A stretch of 64,000 nt of DNA from an uncultured Prevotellaceae bacterium (lineage in GTDB: Bacteria; Bacteroidota; Bacteroidia; Bacteroidales; Bacteroidaceae), in assembly GCA_946415645.1 (NCBI GenBank), contig CAMKTJ010000005.1, positions 30,698 through 94,697 of the forward strand, in the 5' to 3' direction. Made by a program: the position numbers and the translations under genes. This document shows positions 1 through 15,600 of this stretch, piece by piece (the first letter of the stretch is position 1; each line of letters begins with the position of its first letter). The notes beneath the pieces are model-generated. The model searched no databases. It was given only the letters and a program-made list of their open reading frames with translations, and was not told the origin of the DNA.

Positions 1-113
1 AGTTCATAAAACAGAGCCTCTTCATATAGGGATTCCAAGAGCCCTGGGCCTAAGGTATTGTAGACATCCCACACAGCTCCGCGTATTTGAAATGTTAATT
101 CATTTTCAGTCAT
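1..113 (-). CDS. GxxExxY protein, N-terminal part (cut by window edge)
   Basis: Reading the minus strand from the ATG at 113 gives MTENELTFQIRGAVWDVYN, then TLGPGLLESLYEEALFYEL, running open to the window edge. The pattern of an initial helix, then GPGLLES-Y-EAL-YEL, is that of the GxxExxY family (PD-(D/E)XK nuclease-like fold), which is common in Bacteroidetes and has no settled function. Only the first 37 residues are present, so the catalytic part cannot be checked. It is divergent from the giant gene that starts at 612. Family assignment is fairly sure; function is unknown. Confidence 0.75.
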   Translation of the reverse strand, partial: MTENELTFQIRGAVWDVYNTLGPGLLESLYEEALFYE

Positions 114-545
114 AATGCATCAAAATAAATGGTGTATCGTATTTAGAACGCAGATACTTACATATTATTGTCTTAAAAGCCAAATATAATCAAAGAATTC
201 TGGCTTTTGATTCCAGTTGATATTTCTCAAATCTGAGCGTAGCGATTCTAACTGATTGAGTTTGATGCTAAGTCTAACGTCTAAGGCCTAAAGTCTATTT
301 TTTGAAAGAGAGGGTTGATTTGATTTTAAGGGATGGTGAAGTCATGACAATGACTGGTGATGGGATTTAGAATTGGACGTTAAAAGCTGGCTTTTATAAG
401 TCCAAGAGTAAAGCACAGCACGCAAGGGATTACAAAGTAATACCGCCCAACCCTTAAAAGCAAACGCGTGGGTAGAAAATCTATTTAGATCTGTGGGATT
501 TCTTGCCGTGAGGCATAGGAGATTTCAAAAAAAAACTGAGTATAT
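114..545. other. Intergenic region upstream of the giant gene
   Basis: About 430 bases with no supported gene. Positions 266-301 hold a short repeated word of the GTCTAANG type, which recurs at 22883-22911 downstream of rpsO. The rest is unremarkable mixed sequence; I see no RNA gene or clear terminator in it. Confidence 0.6.
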
Positions 546-576
546 TTTGTGGTTAACACATTATTTATTACCTTTG
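546..576 (+). promoter_or_regulatory. Bacteroidetes-type promoter of the giant gene
   Basis: TTTG at 546-549, 19 bases, then TACCTTTG at 569-576 fits the Bacteroidetes -33/-7 consensus (TTTG ... TAnnTTTG). It places the transcript start near 580-585. The open frame extending back to 549 therefore cannot be its translation start. Confidence 0.8.
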
Positions 577-611
577 CAGTGTGTAAAGTGTGCTTAAAAG
601 GCAGACGGACC

Positions 612-3600
612 ATGAAACGAAGAACAAACTATATACTAAACTATAACTCTACTAACCGCAATTTACTCCTACACGGGGGAAAAATTATTCCCACACTGGG
701 AATGAATATTTTCTACACGTACGCGCAAAAACTCCGTAGTATGTCCATTTTCCGCACCCTTCTGGTGGTACTGATGATGGTATGTAACTTCTGTGGTGCT
801 TGGGCACAACATCCTTTTACCCTTACTACCCCAGAACAACATGCAGCGCATTCCGGGGAAACACTCTACTGGATTGAATCCAAGGGTGCCACAGGTTTCT
901 ATATGATTCCAATGGAGGATGGTAACGACAAAGGTGTATCTACCTCTAACATGGCCAATGAGTGGATGCTGTGGTATTTTATGGATGCTGGCACAGATGG
1001 AGGGAAGCAATACTACTATATCGTCAACAAGTCCACAGGCAAATATCTCCGCCTCATGGGAAATAATGGTGCCGACAACTCTATTGGCATTAAAAGTACT
1101 ACGACACCTGACGATTCTTACAAATTCTCCATCTCAGGTTCTGAAGGTCAATGGCTCTTCAGCCCCAAATCCAGCAGTTCCCATTATGTGAACAAGAAAG
1201 GCTCCAATGTTAATTATACAAATGGACTGAAATCAAGCACAGCAGGAGCCGGCGACCCTAACTCAGAGTGGAAATTTGTTCCAAAGGCGTCTGTTACATG
1301 GGCACATCCCTTTACAAACTCAACCATTGATGGCGACAAGCATTATTACTTTATCCAGAACAGGCACCCCAGCAATACCAGTTATGTAATATCAACACAC
1401 AACAACTATGCCTCTGTCTCTACTGACAGGAATAATAACTGCGTATGGTATTTTGTAGAAGCAGCATCGGATGCCACTATTCCCAACCTGAAATACTACT
1501 ATGTAGTAAATGCCCCAACCGGCAAACGAATGTATTTCAACAGCAGTACAGTGAACGGAAATTCGTTAACAAGTACCGCTAACGCCTTTGACATACGTAC
1601 ATACTTAAGCGAAGGAGAGGAAGAAGATCGTTACTTGTTCGCTGTTGTGAACGAAAAAGGCGATAAATACACTGCATTTTCTCTTGTCCCCAAGAAACTG
1701 ATAAGCTTATATCAAAACAAATACACTGCTCTGGGAGCCTCATCCATGAGCAACAATTCACATATTGGTACATTGCAAGATAGAGGCAAGAACGAAAACA
1801 CTGCCCACTGGACATTTGAGCCGGCATCATACCCTATGCGATGTGTCACCCCTTCCATCACTTACTCAAGTGCAACTGGAGAAGTAACTATCACCACTTC
1901 TCCGGCAGATGCCAACATCTATTATACCACAGACGGTGAGACAACACCTACATCCAGTAGCACAGCTTATAGCGCTCCCTTTACAATCAATGCGCAAACC
2001 ACCATCAAGGCCATTGCTTCAAAAGATGGATATACAGATTCTGAGGTGGCTACTGTTACTTTCAATCAGGTTGCCACACCCACCATACAGAACAATGGCT
2101 CCAATGCCATTACCATTACCTGTGCCACAGCAGGAACAACCATCTATTATACAACAGACGGTTCTAATCCTACCACTTCATCAGCCCAATATACCGGGCC
2201 ACTGACCGAGAACATTTCTGGCAAGACCATCAAAGCCATTGCCGTAAAAGACGGTATGGTAAACTCTAATATCGCCTCCCTTATTGTTACCCTGAAGTGT
2301 GACAACCCTGTCTTTACCAGAACAGGTGACAACGTAACCATCTCTTGTGCATTCCCAACAAGTGGGGTTACCATCTATTACACCACAGATGGAAGCGATC
2401 CCACATCTTCAAGTACACGTAGACCATATTCAGAAGGCAACATCCCTGTTACAGCTGGCCAAACCATCAAAGCCATTGCCATGGCTACAGGATATGCGCC
2501 TTCTGATGTGATATCAAAGAAGATATTTGCCCCGATGAGTACCGATGAGAACGGCAAATATCTGATTACTTCTCAAGACAACTTCGACAATTTCATAGAT
2601 ATGGCCAGCACCGAGGAATATGCTGGTGAATATTACATTCTACAAACAGATGTTACAGCTGGTTCTGAGATTACCATTCCGTTCACAGGAACCTTCGACG
2701 GTGGTATGCATACCATCAGCAATCTGTCGGGCCATGCTTTGTTCAACAGCATCAATGGCGGTACGGTAATGAATGTAATGCTGAATGGCGTCAGCATTAG
2801 CGGAGGAACAAACGCAGGTGCCATTGCCAACGAGGCAACAGGAGACAGCCGTATCTACAATGTGGGTGTGCTGAGCGGCTCTGTAGGAGGAAGTGGCAAT
2901 GTAGGTGGTATAGTGGGATTGCTTGACGGCAGCTCACGCGTCATCAACTGCTTCAGCTACGCCAATATCACAGGTGGTTCTAACGTAGGCGGTATTGTGG
3001 GCTATAACAACGTAGCATCTACCGCCAGTAACATGAAGACCATGGTGATGAACTGTATGTTCTACGGCGATATCACAGGCGGTAGCAACAAGTCACCCGT
3101 CTATGGCGGTCAGAATATCAACAACACGGAAGGAGGTCTGAATACCTACAACTACTATGCCTACTCTAAGTTACCTACCAGCCATATCACAGAAGGTAAA
3201 TACAACTGTGCGTTGGCAGTAGAAGACAAATACCTGAACCGCTTTGAGTTCTACCGTCAGCTGCTGAACAGCAACAGACGCCTGGCAGCCAAATATGCCT
3301 CTACCACAAGTACAACGGTCAATGCCACAGATATGATGAAGTGGGTGTTGGAAACGGCAGACAGAAAGATTGCCACTCCGAAGACCTATCCTGTACTGAA
3401 AGCACAAGCTAAGTATCCCTCTATCATCAATTATGACACGAGAGACCTATCTGATTATTCCGAGGAAAACAGGAACAAAGGCCTTAAGACAGGTACGCTG
3501 AATGTTACCATCAGTGAGTCCAACACCACTACTGGCGGCCAGACTAAACCCACAGGTGCTACCGTGACGACTACCAGTCTCACCCTCACCCGAACCGACA

Positions 3601-6600
3601 AGGACTTTGACCGCTTCAACTTCAACTACGACAAGGTGCAACTGCCCTACTACAACGAGGTCGGCACCAAGAACTATACAGGCAATAAGGTAGTGACAGG
3701 TTGGAAGATTACAGCTATCACGGCTGTGACTGATGACCCCTATACTTCCTCCAACTACCCCGCTACAGGTGTCAGGGATTTCCCTGACCACAACTATGCT
3801 GACCGTAAGAGTTCCAACAAGGATCTGTATTCCGTCAGTGGCCGAGTGTTCTCTCAGGGAGCCTACTTCGACGTTCCTTACGGTGTGAGTAGCATCACCA
3901 TCGAGCCCTACTGGGGTAATGCTGCCTACGTGGCTGACGAATATCTGGATGTTGTCTATAGCACTGGTTATGCGGCACAGAGCGTATCCCAATTAGGCAA
4001 ATCGTATGATACACAGAAGATAACCATAGATGGCAGTGAACAAACCGTCCACAAGAATATTACGGATGCACTGAAAGCCCTCGGCAACGCCACAGTCTAT
4101 GACAATGCTGTAGTACTGGTGGGCAATTTGCACCAAGGTGGTGTACCAGCTAACAGCACCAAACCTTTCACCATCATGTCTGCAGATTTGGACCATGATA
4201 ATGAACCAGACTACAGCATGATTTACCACCATAACAACCGCCAGTCGGTTTCTCCCATCCGTTTCGACTTCATTAACATACCTGGTACCGCACAAGCTCA
4301 AAAGCCCAATGGAACAGACAACCTGAAGAATTTCACCATTTTCCTGATGCGCGGATGGTTCGAGGTAACGAACACCTGTATCGTGTATTCCAACCAGGTG
4401 GAGTACGAGAATAATCAAAGCCAAAGCTGGACTAAGGCTTCATCACCTCTGATTCTCCTTGGCGGCGAATTTGAACAGTTTGTATCCACACGTGCGACAA
4501 CTATTCCTGGTAATACCATCTATATCCATGTGGGTAGTAACGTTAAGATTGACAACTTTGGTGTGGGTACCCATGGCGACGGTTCACAGTCCACACCTCA
4601 TATCCCGGTTTCCGTGACGGGAGGTGAATTCAAGGGATTCTATCTTACAGGAACCTACAACCCCAACGCCGCTGAACGAACGGATAATGCTGAGTGCTAC
4701 ATCAGCGGTGGACATTTTGTGGAAGCTGCCGGCGCCTGTCAGGAACCCATCAATGGCGATGTACATTGGCAAATCTACAATGCAGATATCGATGCATTCT
4801 ATGGTGGCGGCATCAATGATGCCCGTCCCATCAAGGGTACCATCACTACCGATATCTACAACAGCCATGTAACACTTTTCTGCGGTGGCCCGAAATTCGG
4901 TAATATGACAACTGGTAAGGCTGTGACCACCAATGCCGAAGGATGTGTATTTGACAAGTATTTCGGTGCCGGTTACGGCGGTCTGTCCTATTCCAGACAA
5001 AAGTATATTGACGAAAGCGGATTCAAATTTGGTTCAAATCCCTATACCACTGATAAAGAAAAATATTTCGACGGTGAGACAACTAATGCGAGCAGCAGCC
5101 ATCCAGACTATGGTAAGAAAGGACCTGGCGTGGCCACCGACTTCGACTACGAGTTCTTTGTATGGTCAACCGGTGTGACGGGTGCACGTATGTATGTAAA
5201 GTTTGCATCGTTCTCACTGGCACAATGTGACAATGTCTTCTCAAATCTGAAGGGTTGTACCATCAATAAGAACTTCTATGGTGGCGGTAGCTTGGGTAAG
5301 GTAACCGGCACAGCCACCTCGGTACTTGAAAACTGTACGGTGAACGGCAATGTTTTTGGAGGCGGCTATTCCGGTACACTTCCGTCGCTTGAAGTAAGAG
5401 ATGGCGGTTTCACCAAGATTCCGGAATTCAACAGTAACTCTGGTATGTTTGAGCCTGGTGAATTCTCGGGAACTACCACCTATACTTGGAAGAACGCTGC
5501 GGAAGCTGAGAAGACTCTCGAAAACGGCAAATCCGGCAGTGATCCGACGAATCATTACATTTATACGAACCAAGATCTGACCACACTAGGCCAGGTGGGA
5601 CATACCGTCCTGACCATCAAGGGAACCACCAAGGTTAGCGGTATTGTGGAAAACGAGACAACCGGCGGTGTGTTTGGAGGCGGCGACATGTCGGCCGTGA
5701 ATGGTTCTACCCAAGTGAATATTGAGGCTACGGATGCCACAGACGGTGTTGTAAACGTCTTCGGTGGTGGTAACACAGCAGACGTTGTTGGCACAGCCAC
5801 AGTAACCATGACTGGCGGTAAGGTCAGCACAGATATCTATGGTGGCGGTAAGGGTCAGACAACTGAAGTCACGGGAGATGTGACAGTAGGCATCAGCGCC
5901 GGTACTGTTTCCCAGAACGTCTATGGCGGTAGTGCCCTTGGTACGGTGAATGCCACAGCAGTCACCCTTTCCGGCGGTACCGTCAGCGGTAGCGTCTTTG
6001 GCGGTGGTCTGGGACAGACCAGCCCCAGCAGCATTGCAGCCCAGAACCTCGGAAATACAACGGTGACCATAAGTGGCGGCTCTGTAGCTACAGCCGTCTA
6101 TGGCGGTAGCAACGCCAACGGTGTGCTGAAAGGCAATGCCACAGTAACCATTACCGGCGGTACGGTAGGTACGGTAGCCGATCCTATTACCGATGCAGTC
6201 TTTGGCGGCGGCTTTGGTGAGCCCACCCTGGTAGAAGGTGATGTGACGGTGAACATTGGAACCAAGTCCAACGATGAAACTCCCGTCTATACAGGTACAG
6301 CTACCATTAACGGTAATATCTATGGCGGTGGTGCATTAGGTAATGTGAATACCAGCAAACCTGCTAGCGAACTTGTCTTTGATGCTACAAAGAAGGTAGA
6401 TGTGAACCTTTACGGGGGTACCATCAACGGTAATGTCTTTGGCGGCGGTCTGGGACAAAAGAACGGCGAAAACGGAGCAGAAAGCGATATCCTGTCCTAT
6501 GTAGGCGGTGATGTGAACGTATTGCTCGATGGTGCTAAGATACCTGGCAGCATCTTCGGTTGTAACAACCTGAACGGTACACCTAAGGGACATGTAAAGG

Positions 6601-9600
6601 TTTGGGTAAAGCGTACGGTAGATAGTGACAAGTCATCAGTGGAAGCTTTGGCAAAAACGCGTGAACAGCGTACCACCTACGATGTGGCAGCTGTCTATGG
6701 CGGTGGCAACAAAGCTGACTATATTCCGACGAATGCTTTGATTGTCTTACCAGACAAAAATGCAGAGGACTATGATGACAAACTTACCAAGTTAAATGCA
6801 GCCCGTACTGAGGTAATCATTGAAGGTTGTGAAGAGACCAGCATCAACTACGTGTATGGTGGTGGTAATGCTGCTGCCGTACCAGCAACGGAAGTAACCA
6901 TCAAGGGTACCTACATTATAAATAATGTATATGGTGGCGGTAACGGCTCTGGAGAGAACAACCCAGGTGCCAATGTGGGTGTTATTGACCCAACGGCCTA
7001 CGAAGCTAATCATGCAAATGGAACATACGGTACCGGTAAAGCTGTAACCAGACTATTGGGCGGTTATATCAACTATGTATATGGTGGCAGCAACACCAAG
7101 GGAGATATTGTTGGTGGTACTGATGTCCGTACCAAGCAAAGAACCGATATATTCACAAAACCCGAATACTGTACAGACCTGAATGTAGGCAAGGTCTTTG
7201 GTGCTGGCAGCCATGCTGACATGGATGGTGATGTAAACATCATTCTGGAATGTATGCCTGAGGATTACGTGAAAGAAGTATATGGCGGTGCCGAGCAGGC
7301 TACCGTTAATGGCAACGTGTCCTTGGTAGTAACCAGTGGTAAGTTCGGTCGTGTGTTCGGTGGTAACAATGCGGGTGGTGATATTCGTGGTTCCATTACC
7401 GTAAACGTATCGGAGGATGGTTGTAAGCCCCTTATAATTGGTGAACTCTATGGCGGAGGTAATCAAGCTCCCTACTCTATTTACGGATGTACCAAAACAG
7501 ATAATGGCAATGGCACATATACATGGACAGCCAAAACGGAAACGGAAGGAACTGCTTATACAGGAAGAGATCCCGCAGCACGAGCAGATGTAGAGGTGTA
7601 TGTATTCTCCTGTACGTCCATCGGAAGAATCTTTGGCGGTGGTAATGAAGCCGAAGTGATTGGTAACACACGAGTCTGGGTCAACACCTGGAAGGGATAT
7701 CAGAATGGTGTAAAACAGGCCAATATAGGAAAGATAGGCCAGGTATTTGGCGGCGGTAATGCAGCCAAGGTTACTGGTAACACCCTTGTGGATATAGGTA
7801 CGGCACTAGCATACGGAAATGAAGATATTGGTGTTAATATCACAAGAGGTACATATACAGATGCTTCACATGGCACGTATATTAGCCCAACCACTAATGA
7901 ATATTTCAATCTTGAAGAAGCTGGTATCTACGGCGGCGGTTACTCTGCTGACGTGGATGGCGACGCAACGTTGAACATCGGTACTGCAGATCAAAAACTG
8001 ACTAATGATGATGAAACTAAACGTCCGGGTATCACTATTGAAGGTGATATCTTTGGCGGCGGATATGGTGCGACTACAAAAGTAACTGGCAATGTAGTAG
8101 TGAATATCGGTGCAAATATTGGAACCAATGAGTCACCGAACTATGTAGGCTATGCCAATATCACAGGTGATGTCTATGGCGGTAGTGCCAAGGGTAAGGT
8201 AAATACGACTGACGGCACAACAATTAGTGAAGGTTCGCCAACGACAAACGTAAACTTCTATGGCGGTACCATCAACGGTAACCTCTATGGCGGTGGATTG
8301 GGCGATGGCAGCCATGCTGCAGACGTCTATGGTCCGGTTACCGTAAACGTTGAGGGCGGTAGTGTAAACAATGTTTTTGGCTGTAACAACACCAATGGAA
8401 CGCCCAAGAGTACTGTAGCCGTTAATATTGATGGAGGTGCCATTAGCCAGAGTGTGTATGGCGGCGGTAACCAGGCCATTATGGATGGCAGTCCCGTGGT
8501 GAATGTAACTGGCGGTACGATTGGTACACCTGATCAAGGCGGAGCTGTGTACGGCAACGTGTATGGTGGCGGCTTAGGAAACGATGGCACTGGTGAACAA
8601 ACCGACCTGAACAAGGTCAAGGCAGGCCTTGTAAAAGGCAACACCATAATCAACATCACCGGTGGTACTATCCTGCATAACATCTATGGTGGCGGTGCCT
8701 ACGGTTCGGTGGGTACGTTTACCTATGACAATTCAACAAGCATGCCAACCGGACTCGAAACTGTAAGTACGGGTAAGGCTACCATATCAATCACAGGCGG
8801 AACCATTGGCTCGGATGGTAAGGAGAATGGTATGGTATTCGGTTCATCGCGTGGTGATGTAGGCGAACCAGGCGGAATCCATGACAAGCTGGCTTGGGTG
8901 TATGATGCCGAGGTGAATATTGGTACACAGAACGATGCCACTGCAGGTCCAGCCATTAAAGGTTCCGTCTATGGCGGTGGCGAGAACGGTCACACTTATC
9001 ATGATGCCGAGGTCAAAATATACAGCGGAACTATTGGTATCAATACAGGAGAAGATGTTGAGTATAGAGATGGTGAGAATAATATAACCTACAGTGGTAA
9101 GGACTATAACTATCCATATCGTGGTAACGTGTATGGTGCAGGTTGCGGTACGGATAAATATGACAATAACACGAAGTACAACCTGATGTCTGGCGGTGTA
9201 GGCAATGATACCAGAGTTACCATCTATGGTGGTCAAGTAGTTGGCAATGTCTATGGTGCCGGTGCCATGGGTTCTGTAAACAGAAATACCACTGTCAACA
9301 TCAGCGGTGGTACCATTGGAGTTAATGGCAGTGACAATGGTAATGTATATGCCGCAGCCCGTGGTGAGGTTGGTCTGACGGATCATAATTATGCGTCAGT
9401 GACGAACACTACACTGAACATCAGTGGTGGTGAGGTCAAGGGCAGTGCCTTCGGTGGCGGTCAGGCTGGTATTGTAAAGGGCAATGTAGCAGTGAATGTA
9501 AGCGGAGGTAAAGTAATCAATGATGTCTATGGCGGCGGTGCATTGGCCAATACCAATACGGACAACTGGAATGATACAAATCTTGTCACAACATATGACA

Positions 9601-12600
9601 AAATCACAGCGACTTTAACTGTTGGCACAAGTGACGTCTCAGGACTCTATAAGAAAGTTGACGAAAATTATATCTTACAAGGGCCTAATTCGAAAGCAGA
9701 ATCAGGAGCTGAGTATTACAGGCGATTCGATACAGCCTGGGCTGCAGGAAAGACTTCTGCCAGCAATACAACTACGGTTAAACTGACCGGCGGCAAGATT
9801 GGTAATGTCTTTGGTGGTGGTCTGGGTAATGCCGAAACTGCAGTCTTTGTATATGGTGATATAACCATTAATGTTAATAAGACTGCCGATATCACCGCTA
9901 ATGGAGGTACAGGTGCGACCTTTACCCGAGAACTTGCACAGAACATAACTGTTGGCGGAAAGAACTATGCATCTATTCCCATAACCGGAAACATCTTTGG
10001 TGCCAATAATTTCAATGGTTCGCCAAAGGGTAATATCACAGTAGAAATATTCAAGACGAAACGAGTAGATGGCGGAAGTCATGTCCTCGGAAATTATGAG
10101 ATTCAAGGTGTCTATGGTGGCGGCAATATGGCAAACTACCTGCCAGCTACAGGCAAAGAGACAAAGGTCATTATCCACGGATGTGGTGATACATCTATAG
10201 AAAAAGTCTACGGCGGCGGTAACTCGGCATCCGTTCCCTCAACTGACGTTACTATTTTCGGAGCCTTTGATATAGGTTATGCCTTTGGCGGCGGTAATGG
10301 TAGTATGCCCGTCAGGAACAGTGCTGGCACATGGGTTGCCAATGACGGCGCTATGGTTACCGGCGACGCAAAGATTTCTGCAAAGGGCGGTAGAATTGGT
10401 CAAGTATTTGGCGGTAGCGATGCAAAAGGCGATATTCTGGGTTCTTCTACAACAGACACCTCTGGAACTGGAGGTGAGTGCGGATTAACCTTGACCCGAT
10501 TGTTCGGTGCCGGTAATGAAGCCGACGTTGCTGGAGACGTAAACTTGATATTGTCTGGTTGCGGTACTTCAGATGCCATACAGTTTGTACATGGCGGTTC
10601 TTACAATGCTCACATTTCAGGTAATGTGAATTTGACAATCACCAGCGGTGTTTACACTAATGTGTTTGGCGGGAACGATGCCCGAGGAAGTATTGGTGGT
10701 AATATTATAGTCAACATTGAAGAGACTGATGAATGTAAACCTATTATCATACAAAACCTGATGGGCGGTGGTAACGAGGCTCCTTATCCCGGCACGAAGA
10801 AAGACGGAACTGAGTATCCTGACAATCACCCCGCTTCTATCACAATAAATGTCAAGTCAGCAACTCGTATTGACAATATCTATGGTGGAGGCTTAAAAGC
10901 CGATGTCAAAGGAAACACCACGGTTAACATCAATATGAGAAAGGGAAGTCTGGCCAATCAGACATTTGCAGTTCCCGCAAGTTATACCGGAGAAACCATT
11001 CCAAATATTCATGCAGGAAAAATAGACAATACCATCGGAACTATCGGTAATATCTATGGTGGCGGTAACGAAGGTAATATCGTAGGCAATGCAACAGTAA
11101 ATATTGGAACTGCAACATCAGTGGGCATTTTGAAACGAAAGTCAGCAGGCGGTGCATTCGTAAATGAAAAAGGTGACTCTGTATACAATTACAAGGGCGA
11201 CCTCATGTACGATATGGAAGGCGAGACAAAAGTATATCGTACTGTTGTATTCGAAGACAAAGACGTCCTTGGTGCCCATATCACCGGCAATGTATTCGGT
11301 GGCGGCAATGCTGCCAATGTATCTGGTAACACCTCTGTTAATGTCAGCACCATTAATCATTCAGAAACCATTGACTATGAAGGTGTCTGTATTAGAGGAA
11401 GCGTCTATGGCGGTGGTAATCTGGGATCAGTAGGTACATACACACTGGCTGTTGCCGGGGATGTAACTGACGACCCCAACTCCTTCATGGTTGACGAACC
11501 GAAGGTATGCACAGCCGGTGGTACTTCCACCGTTACCATCAAAGGCGGTACCATTGGACCTGCCTCGATGCCTGCCAACTTCCTGTCCGCTTATTCTGGG
11601 TCAGACTTCATTAAAGAACGCTTTACCGGCCATGTCTTTGGCGGTAGTAAGGGTGCCGTAGGTGCTGATGCAAGCCTTCAGACTAAAGCATACGTCAACA
11701 CAACTGCGGTCATCATAGCAGATAGCGCCTTTGTGAAAGGTTCTGTATATGGCGGCGGCGAGAACGGACATGTATTAGGCAATACTGACGTAAAGATTCA
11801 AGGAGGACAGATAGGATGCGGTGCTGGTAAGTCTCTGCCCTATACAACAGCCAATTGGTCAGGCGAAAACGCAAGCGATTTCACTGAATGTCCCCATTGG
11901 GCATACACTTCTCCTTATTCGCCCTATGACATGTTTAACTTTGATGGTGGAAGCTCTACCGCCAAGGACGGACATACCTACTACGGCAATGTATACGGCG
12001 GCGGTAGCGGTGTCTTCCCCTATGCTTCAGGCAAATGGATGCGTACTGCTGGTATCGTAAGAGGTAACACACTCGTTGAAATCACTGGCGGTCATATCCT
12101 GACGAGCATCTATGGCGGAAACGAACATACCGATGTGCTGGGAGACTCTTGTGTTGTCATCATGAAGGGCGGCACATTAGGAGTTCCACGCACGGTAGAG
12201 GCCATGAAGGCTCACCCTGTGACCTGTTACCTCTTCGGTGCAGGAAAGGGAGACACACGTACCCTCTTCAACACTTGGACCAACGTTAAGAATACAAGAG
12301 TGCATGTGGGAGGCACTGCCAAGATATACGGTTCTGTATTCGGTGGCGGTGAGGACGGTCACGTGTTGGAGAATGTGAAACTGGGAATCTACGGTGGTAG
12401 CATCGGTACAACGGGTACCAGCTATGTTGACGGTAACGTATTCGGCGGTGGACGTGGCTACACAGGTAATGCGCTGACAGCCGGTTCTGTCCACAGCAAT
12501 GTGAACATAGCCATTGCTGGCGGCACTATGTTGGGCTCTGTATATGGCGGCGGCCGACTGGCATCGGTAGGTATCAACATGGTAGATGCTACTCTTCCCA

Positions 12601-15600
12601 ATGGCTCACCTAACCCGGAATATGGCCTGCTAAATGATGATACTGAAGGAAACCAATATGGTCATGTCACCATTAATATAAGTGGTGGAACCATTGGTAA
12701 TTCAGCAGCCACTGGCGATGGAGCCAAATACAGCGGTAACGTCTTTGGCGGCAGTATGGGACGTCTGACACTACTGGATGGAGAAACACTGAATCCACTA
12801 TGGCCTAAGTTGGCTGCGGTGAAGCTGACCGATGTTACCATCAGCGGTACAGCCAACATCGTACGCAATGTATATGGCGGTGGAGAGTATGGCGTGGTAC
12901 GTAACGGAAGTACAGTGACCATAGATGGGAACAGCATCGTAGGCGGTAATGTCTTCGGTGGTGGCTATGGCAGCAACAGGACAGAAAAACAGACCATAGC
13001 TGTGGCTGGATACGCTAACACCTATTACACCTTTACTCCGATGGCCTGGGCAGGCTGCGTATCAGGAAACACCAAGGTTAACATCCGTGGTGGATGGGTG
13101 AAGACTAATGTGTACGGCGGCGGAGAATATGCATCAGTAGGTCTTATAGACTTCGTGAGCAATGCATCCGGTGACTTCACAAATATGACTAAGCATGATA
13201 ATCCAGAGAACGGATTTGCCCTTAGCTGGCCCTACGATTTCCACTATCATGCCGCAGCACCGAATGACAGTCTTGCCGTGGGCGGTAGATCAATAGGCGG
13301 CAAAGCTACAGTGGAGGTAACCGGCGGACGTATCGGTATTACGGGTAAGGACTATAGAGGATCAGGCTACAAGGAAAGAACTGATAACGGTGATATATAT
13401 GGCGGCAGTAAGGGTTTAGCTGGCGACCGTTATGAAATGGCCCTATGTGCCAACGTAAAGGAAACGGAAGTCATTATCAATTATACAAGCCCCACAGCAA
13501 CCCCGGAGAATTACAAAACTGGGACTGATGTAAGTACAAAGGGTAGCAACGACTGCATTGCCGGTTCTGTCTATGGTGGTGGCGAGAACGGTCACGTAAT
13601 AGGAAATACCAGCGTAACGCTGACAAATGGTTTGATTGGCCATGCCATCTATGGCGGCGGTAAGGGTAAGGATACTTACCATCCAGCGGATTTGAAGAAG
13701 TTTGACGGTACCGACAATACTGAAGGTAAAGCCTATAGCATAACAGCCGGTAAGGTCTATGGCAATACCAGTGTCAGCATGACAAACGGCTATGTAGTAC
13801 GCAATATCTACGGTGGTGGTAATATGGCTTCTGTAGGTAAGGGCAACTACGCTGGCGGTAGCGATGATTATACAACCGGCTATGGCGAAAAGATTACTGG
13901 TAACCTTTGGGCTGATACCAACTTTACTGGTAGTGGTAAAACAACGGTTTCAGTCACTGGCGGCCAGGTGGGCTACATTGATTCAACAACACCCCAAAAC
14001 ACCCTGAAGGATGACCTGCCCTATGGTAACATCTATGGCGGTTGTCGTGGCCAAGGTACAGCAGAAGTATCAGAACTTGATAAGAATCCTGACTTCTATG
14101 TGGGCTTTGTAAACGAAACAGATGTTACTATAGGCACAGCAGGCTCACTGAGCAACAACCCGCGTATCTATGGCTCAGTCTATGGCGGCGGTCAGGACGG
14201 ACATGTGCGTAGGGATACAAAAGTGACAATTAACAATGGTGAGATTGGTGCATCATATAACGAAGCTACCGGTGCTATAAAGGCTCTTCCTGTTACTGAC
14301 AAGCAGTGGCTGCACCGAGGCAATGTTTATGGTGGCGGCTCTGGTATTGGCAAGTATGAGTACGACTACGACGGAATCAACAGCACTTGGACAGATGCAA
14401 ATGGGAATGATGAGTATGACGAAGGCGAGGAGAACTCCGTCACCACAGCATACGGCACGCTCAAGGAGATAGGTTTCAGCAGTTCTGCAGGTTCCGTAAC
14501 ACGTAACACCACTGTTGACATCAAGGGCGGCACCATCCATCGCAATGTCTATGGCGGTGGTTCACTGGCCAGTGTGCTTCCTCCTGGTTGGACAATGAGT
14601 GCTGGTCCGTATACAGATGCTGCCAACGGCAAGGTTTCTGTCAATACGCTTAATATTACAGGTGGTACTATAGGTAATGCTACGGATTATGGCTTTAAAT
14701 ATGGCGGCAACGTCTTTGGCGCTAGCCGTGGTATGGAAGATGATGGCATCAACTCCAACTACTTTGCCATCTCGACAGGAACACAGGTGAACATACAAAA
14801 CGTCTATGAAGGGGAGACTCTTACCAGTTCTCCTGCTATACATGGTAATGTCTATGGCGGCGGTGAGATGGGTATTGTTAAACAGAATACTAATGTACAA
14901 CTGACCGGCGGTACCATCGACCACGATGCATACGGTGGCGGTAAGGGTACTGATGCAGTAGCAGCTGACATTGGCGGTGACGTTACCCTTGAACTGAACA
15001 ACAATAATAACGGAGAAACCGCAGACGGAACGAAAACAGGTTGTATTGTAGATCGCATATTCGGTTGTAACGACTATAACGGAACACCTAAGGGTCATGT
15101 GACGGTACATGTCTATGCCACGCAGAACAGAAGTAAGGATAGAATCAATTTGAAGTTTGGCAGACGTCCCGCTCAAGGCGAGACCGGTCATGAAGACGAG
15201 ACCATCGTTGCCTATCTGAAACGACTGATTGATGCAGCAGGTGCAGAAGGTGTGCCTGCCAAGGTTACAGCATCTGTCATAACTGCAGCAAATACGACAT
15301 GGACGGACAATAAAGACAAGGCAACATTATCGAAAGCCGACAGTACGGCAATCAACACGGCTATTGCAAATGTACAGGAGGAACTCTGTAAACTGTATGA
15401 CGTAAAGGTCGTATATGGCGGAGGAAACCTGGCAGAATACAACCCGACCAATGCTAACTCGCCTGACCAGGCCATCAGAAATGCGGCCCGTACGGAAGTA
15501 ATCATTGACGGTTGTAGTCTGACAAGTATCAGACAGGTATATGGCGGTGGAAATGCTGCCCCCACACCAGCCACCTATGTGAGAGTGAACGGAACCTACG

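Noticed and set aside
549..611. The first 21 codons of the long frame of the giant gene
   Set aside because: They overlap the TTTG/TACCTTTG promoter, so they precede the transcript start.
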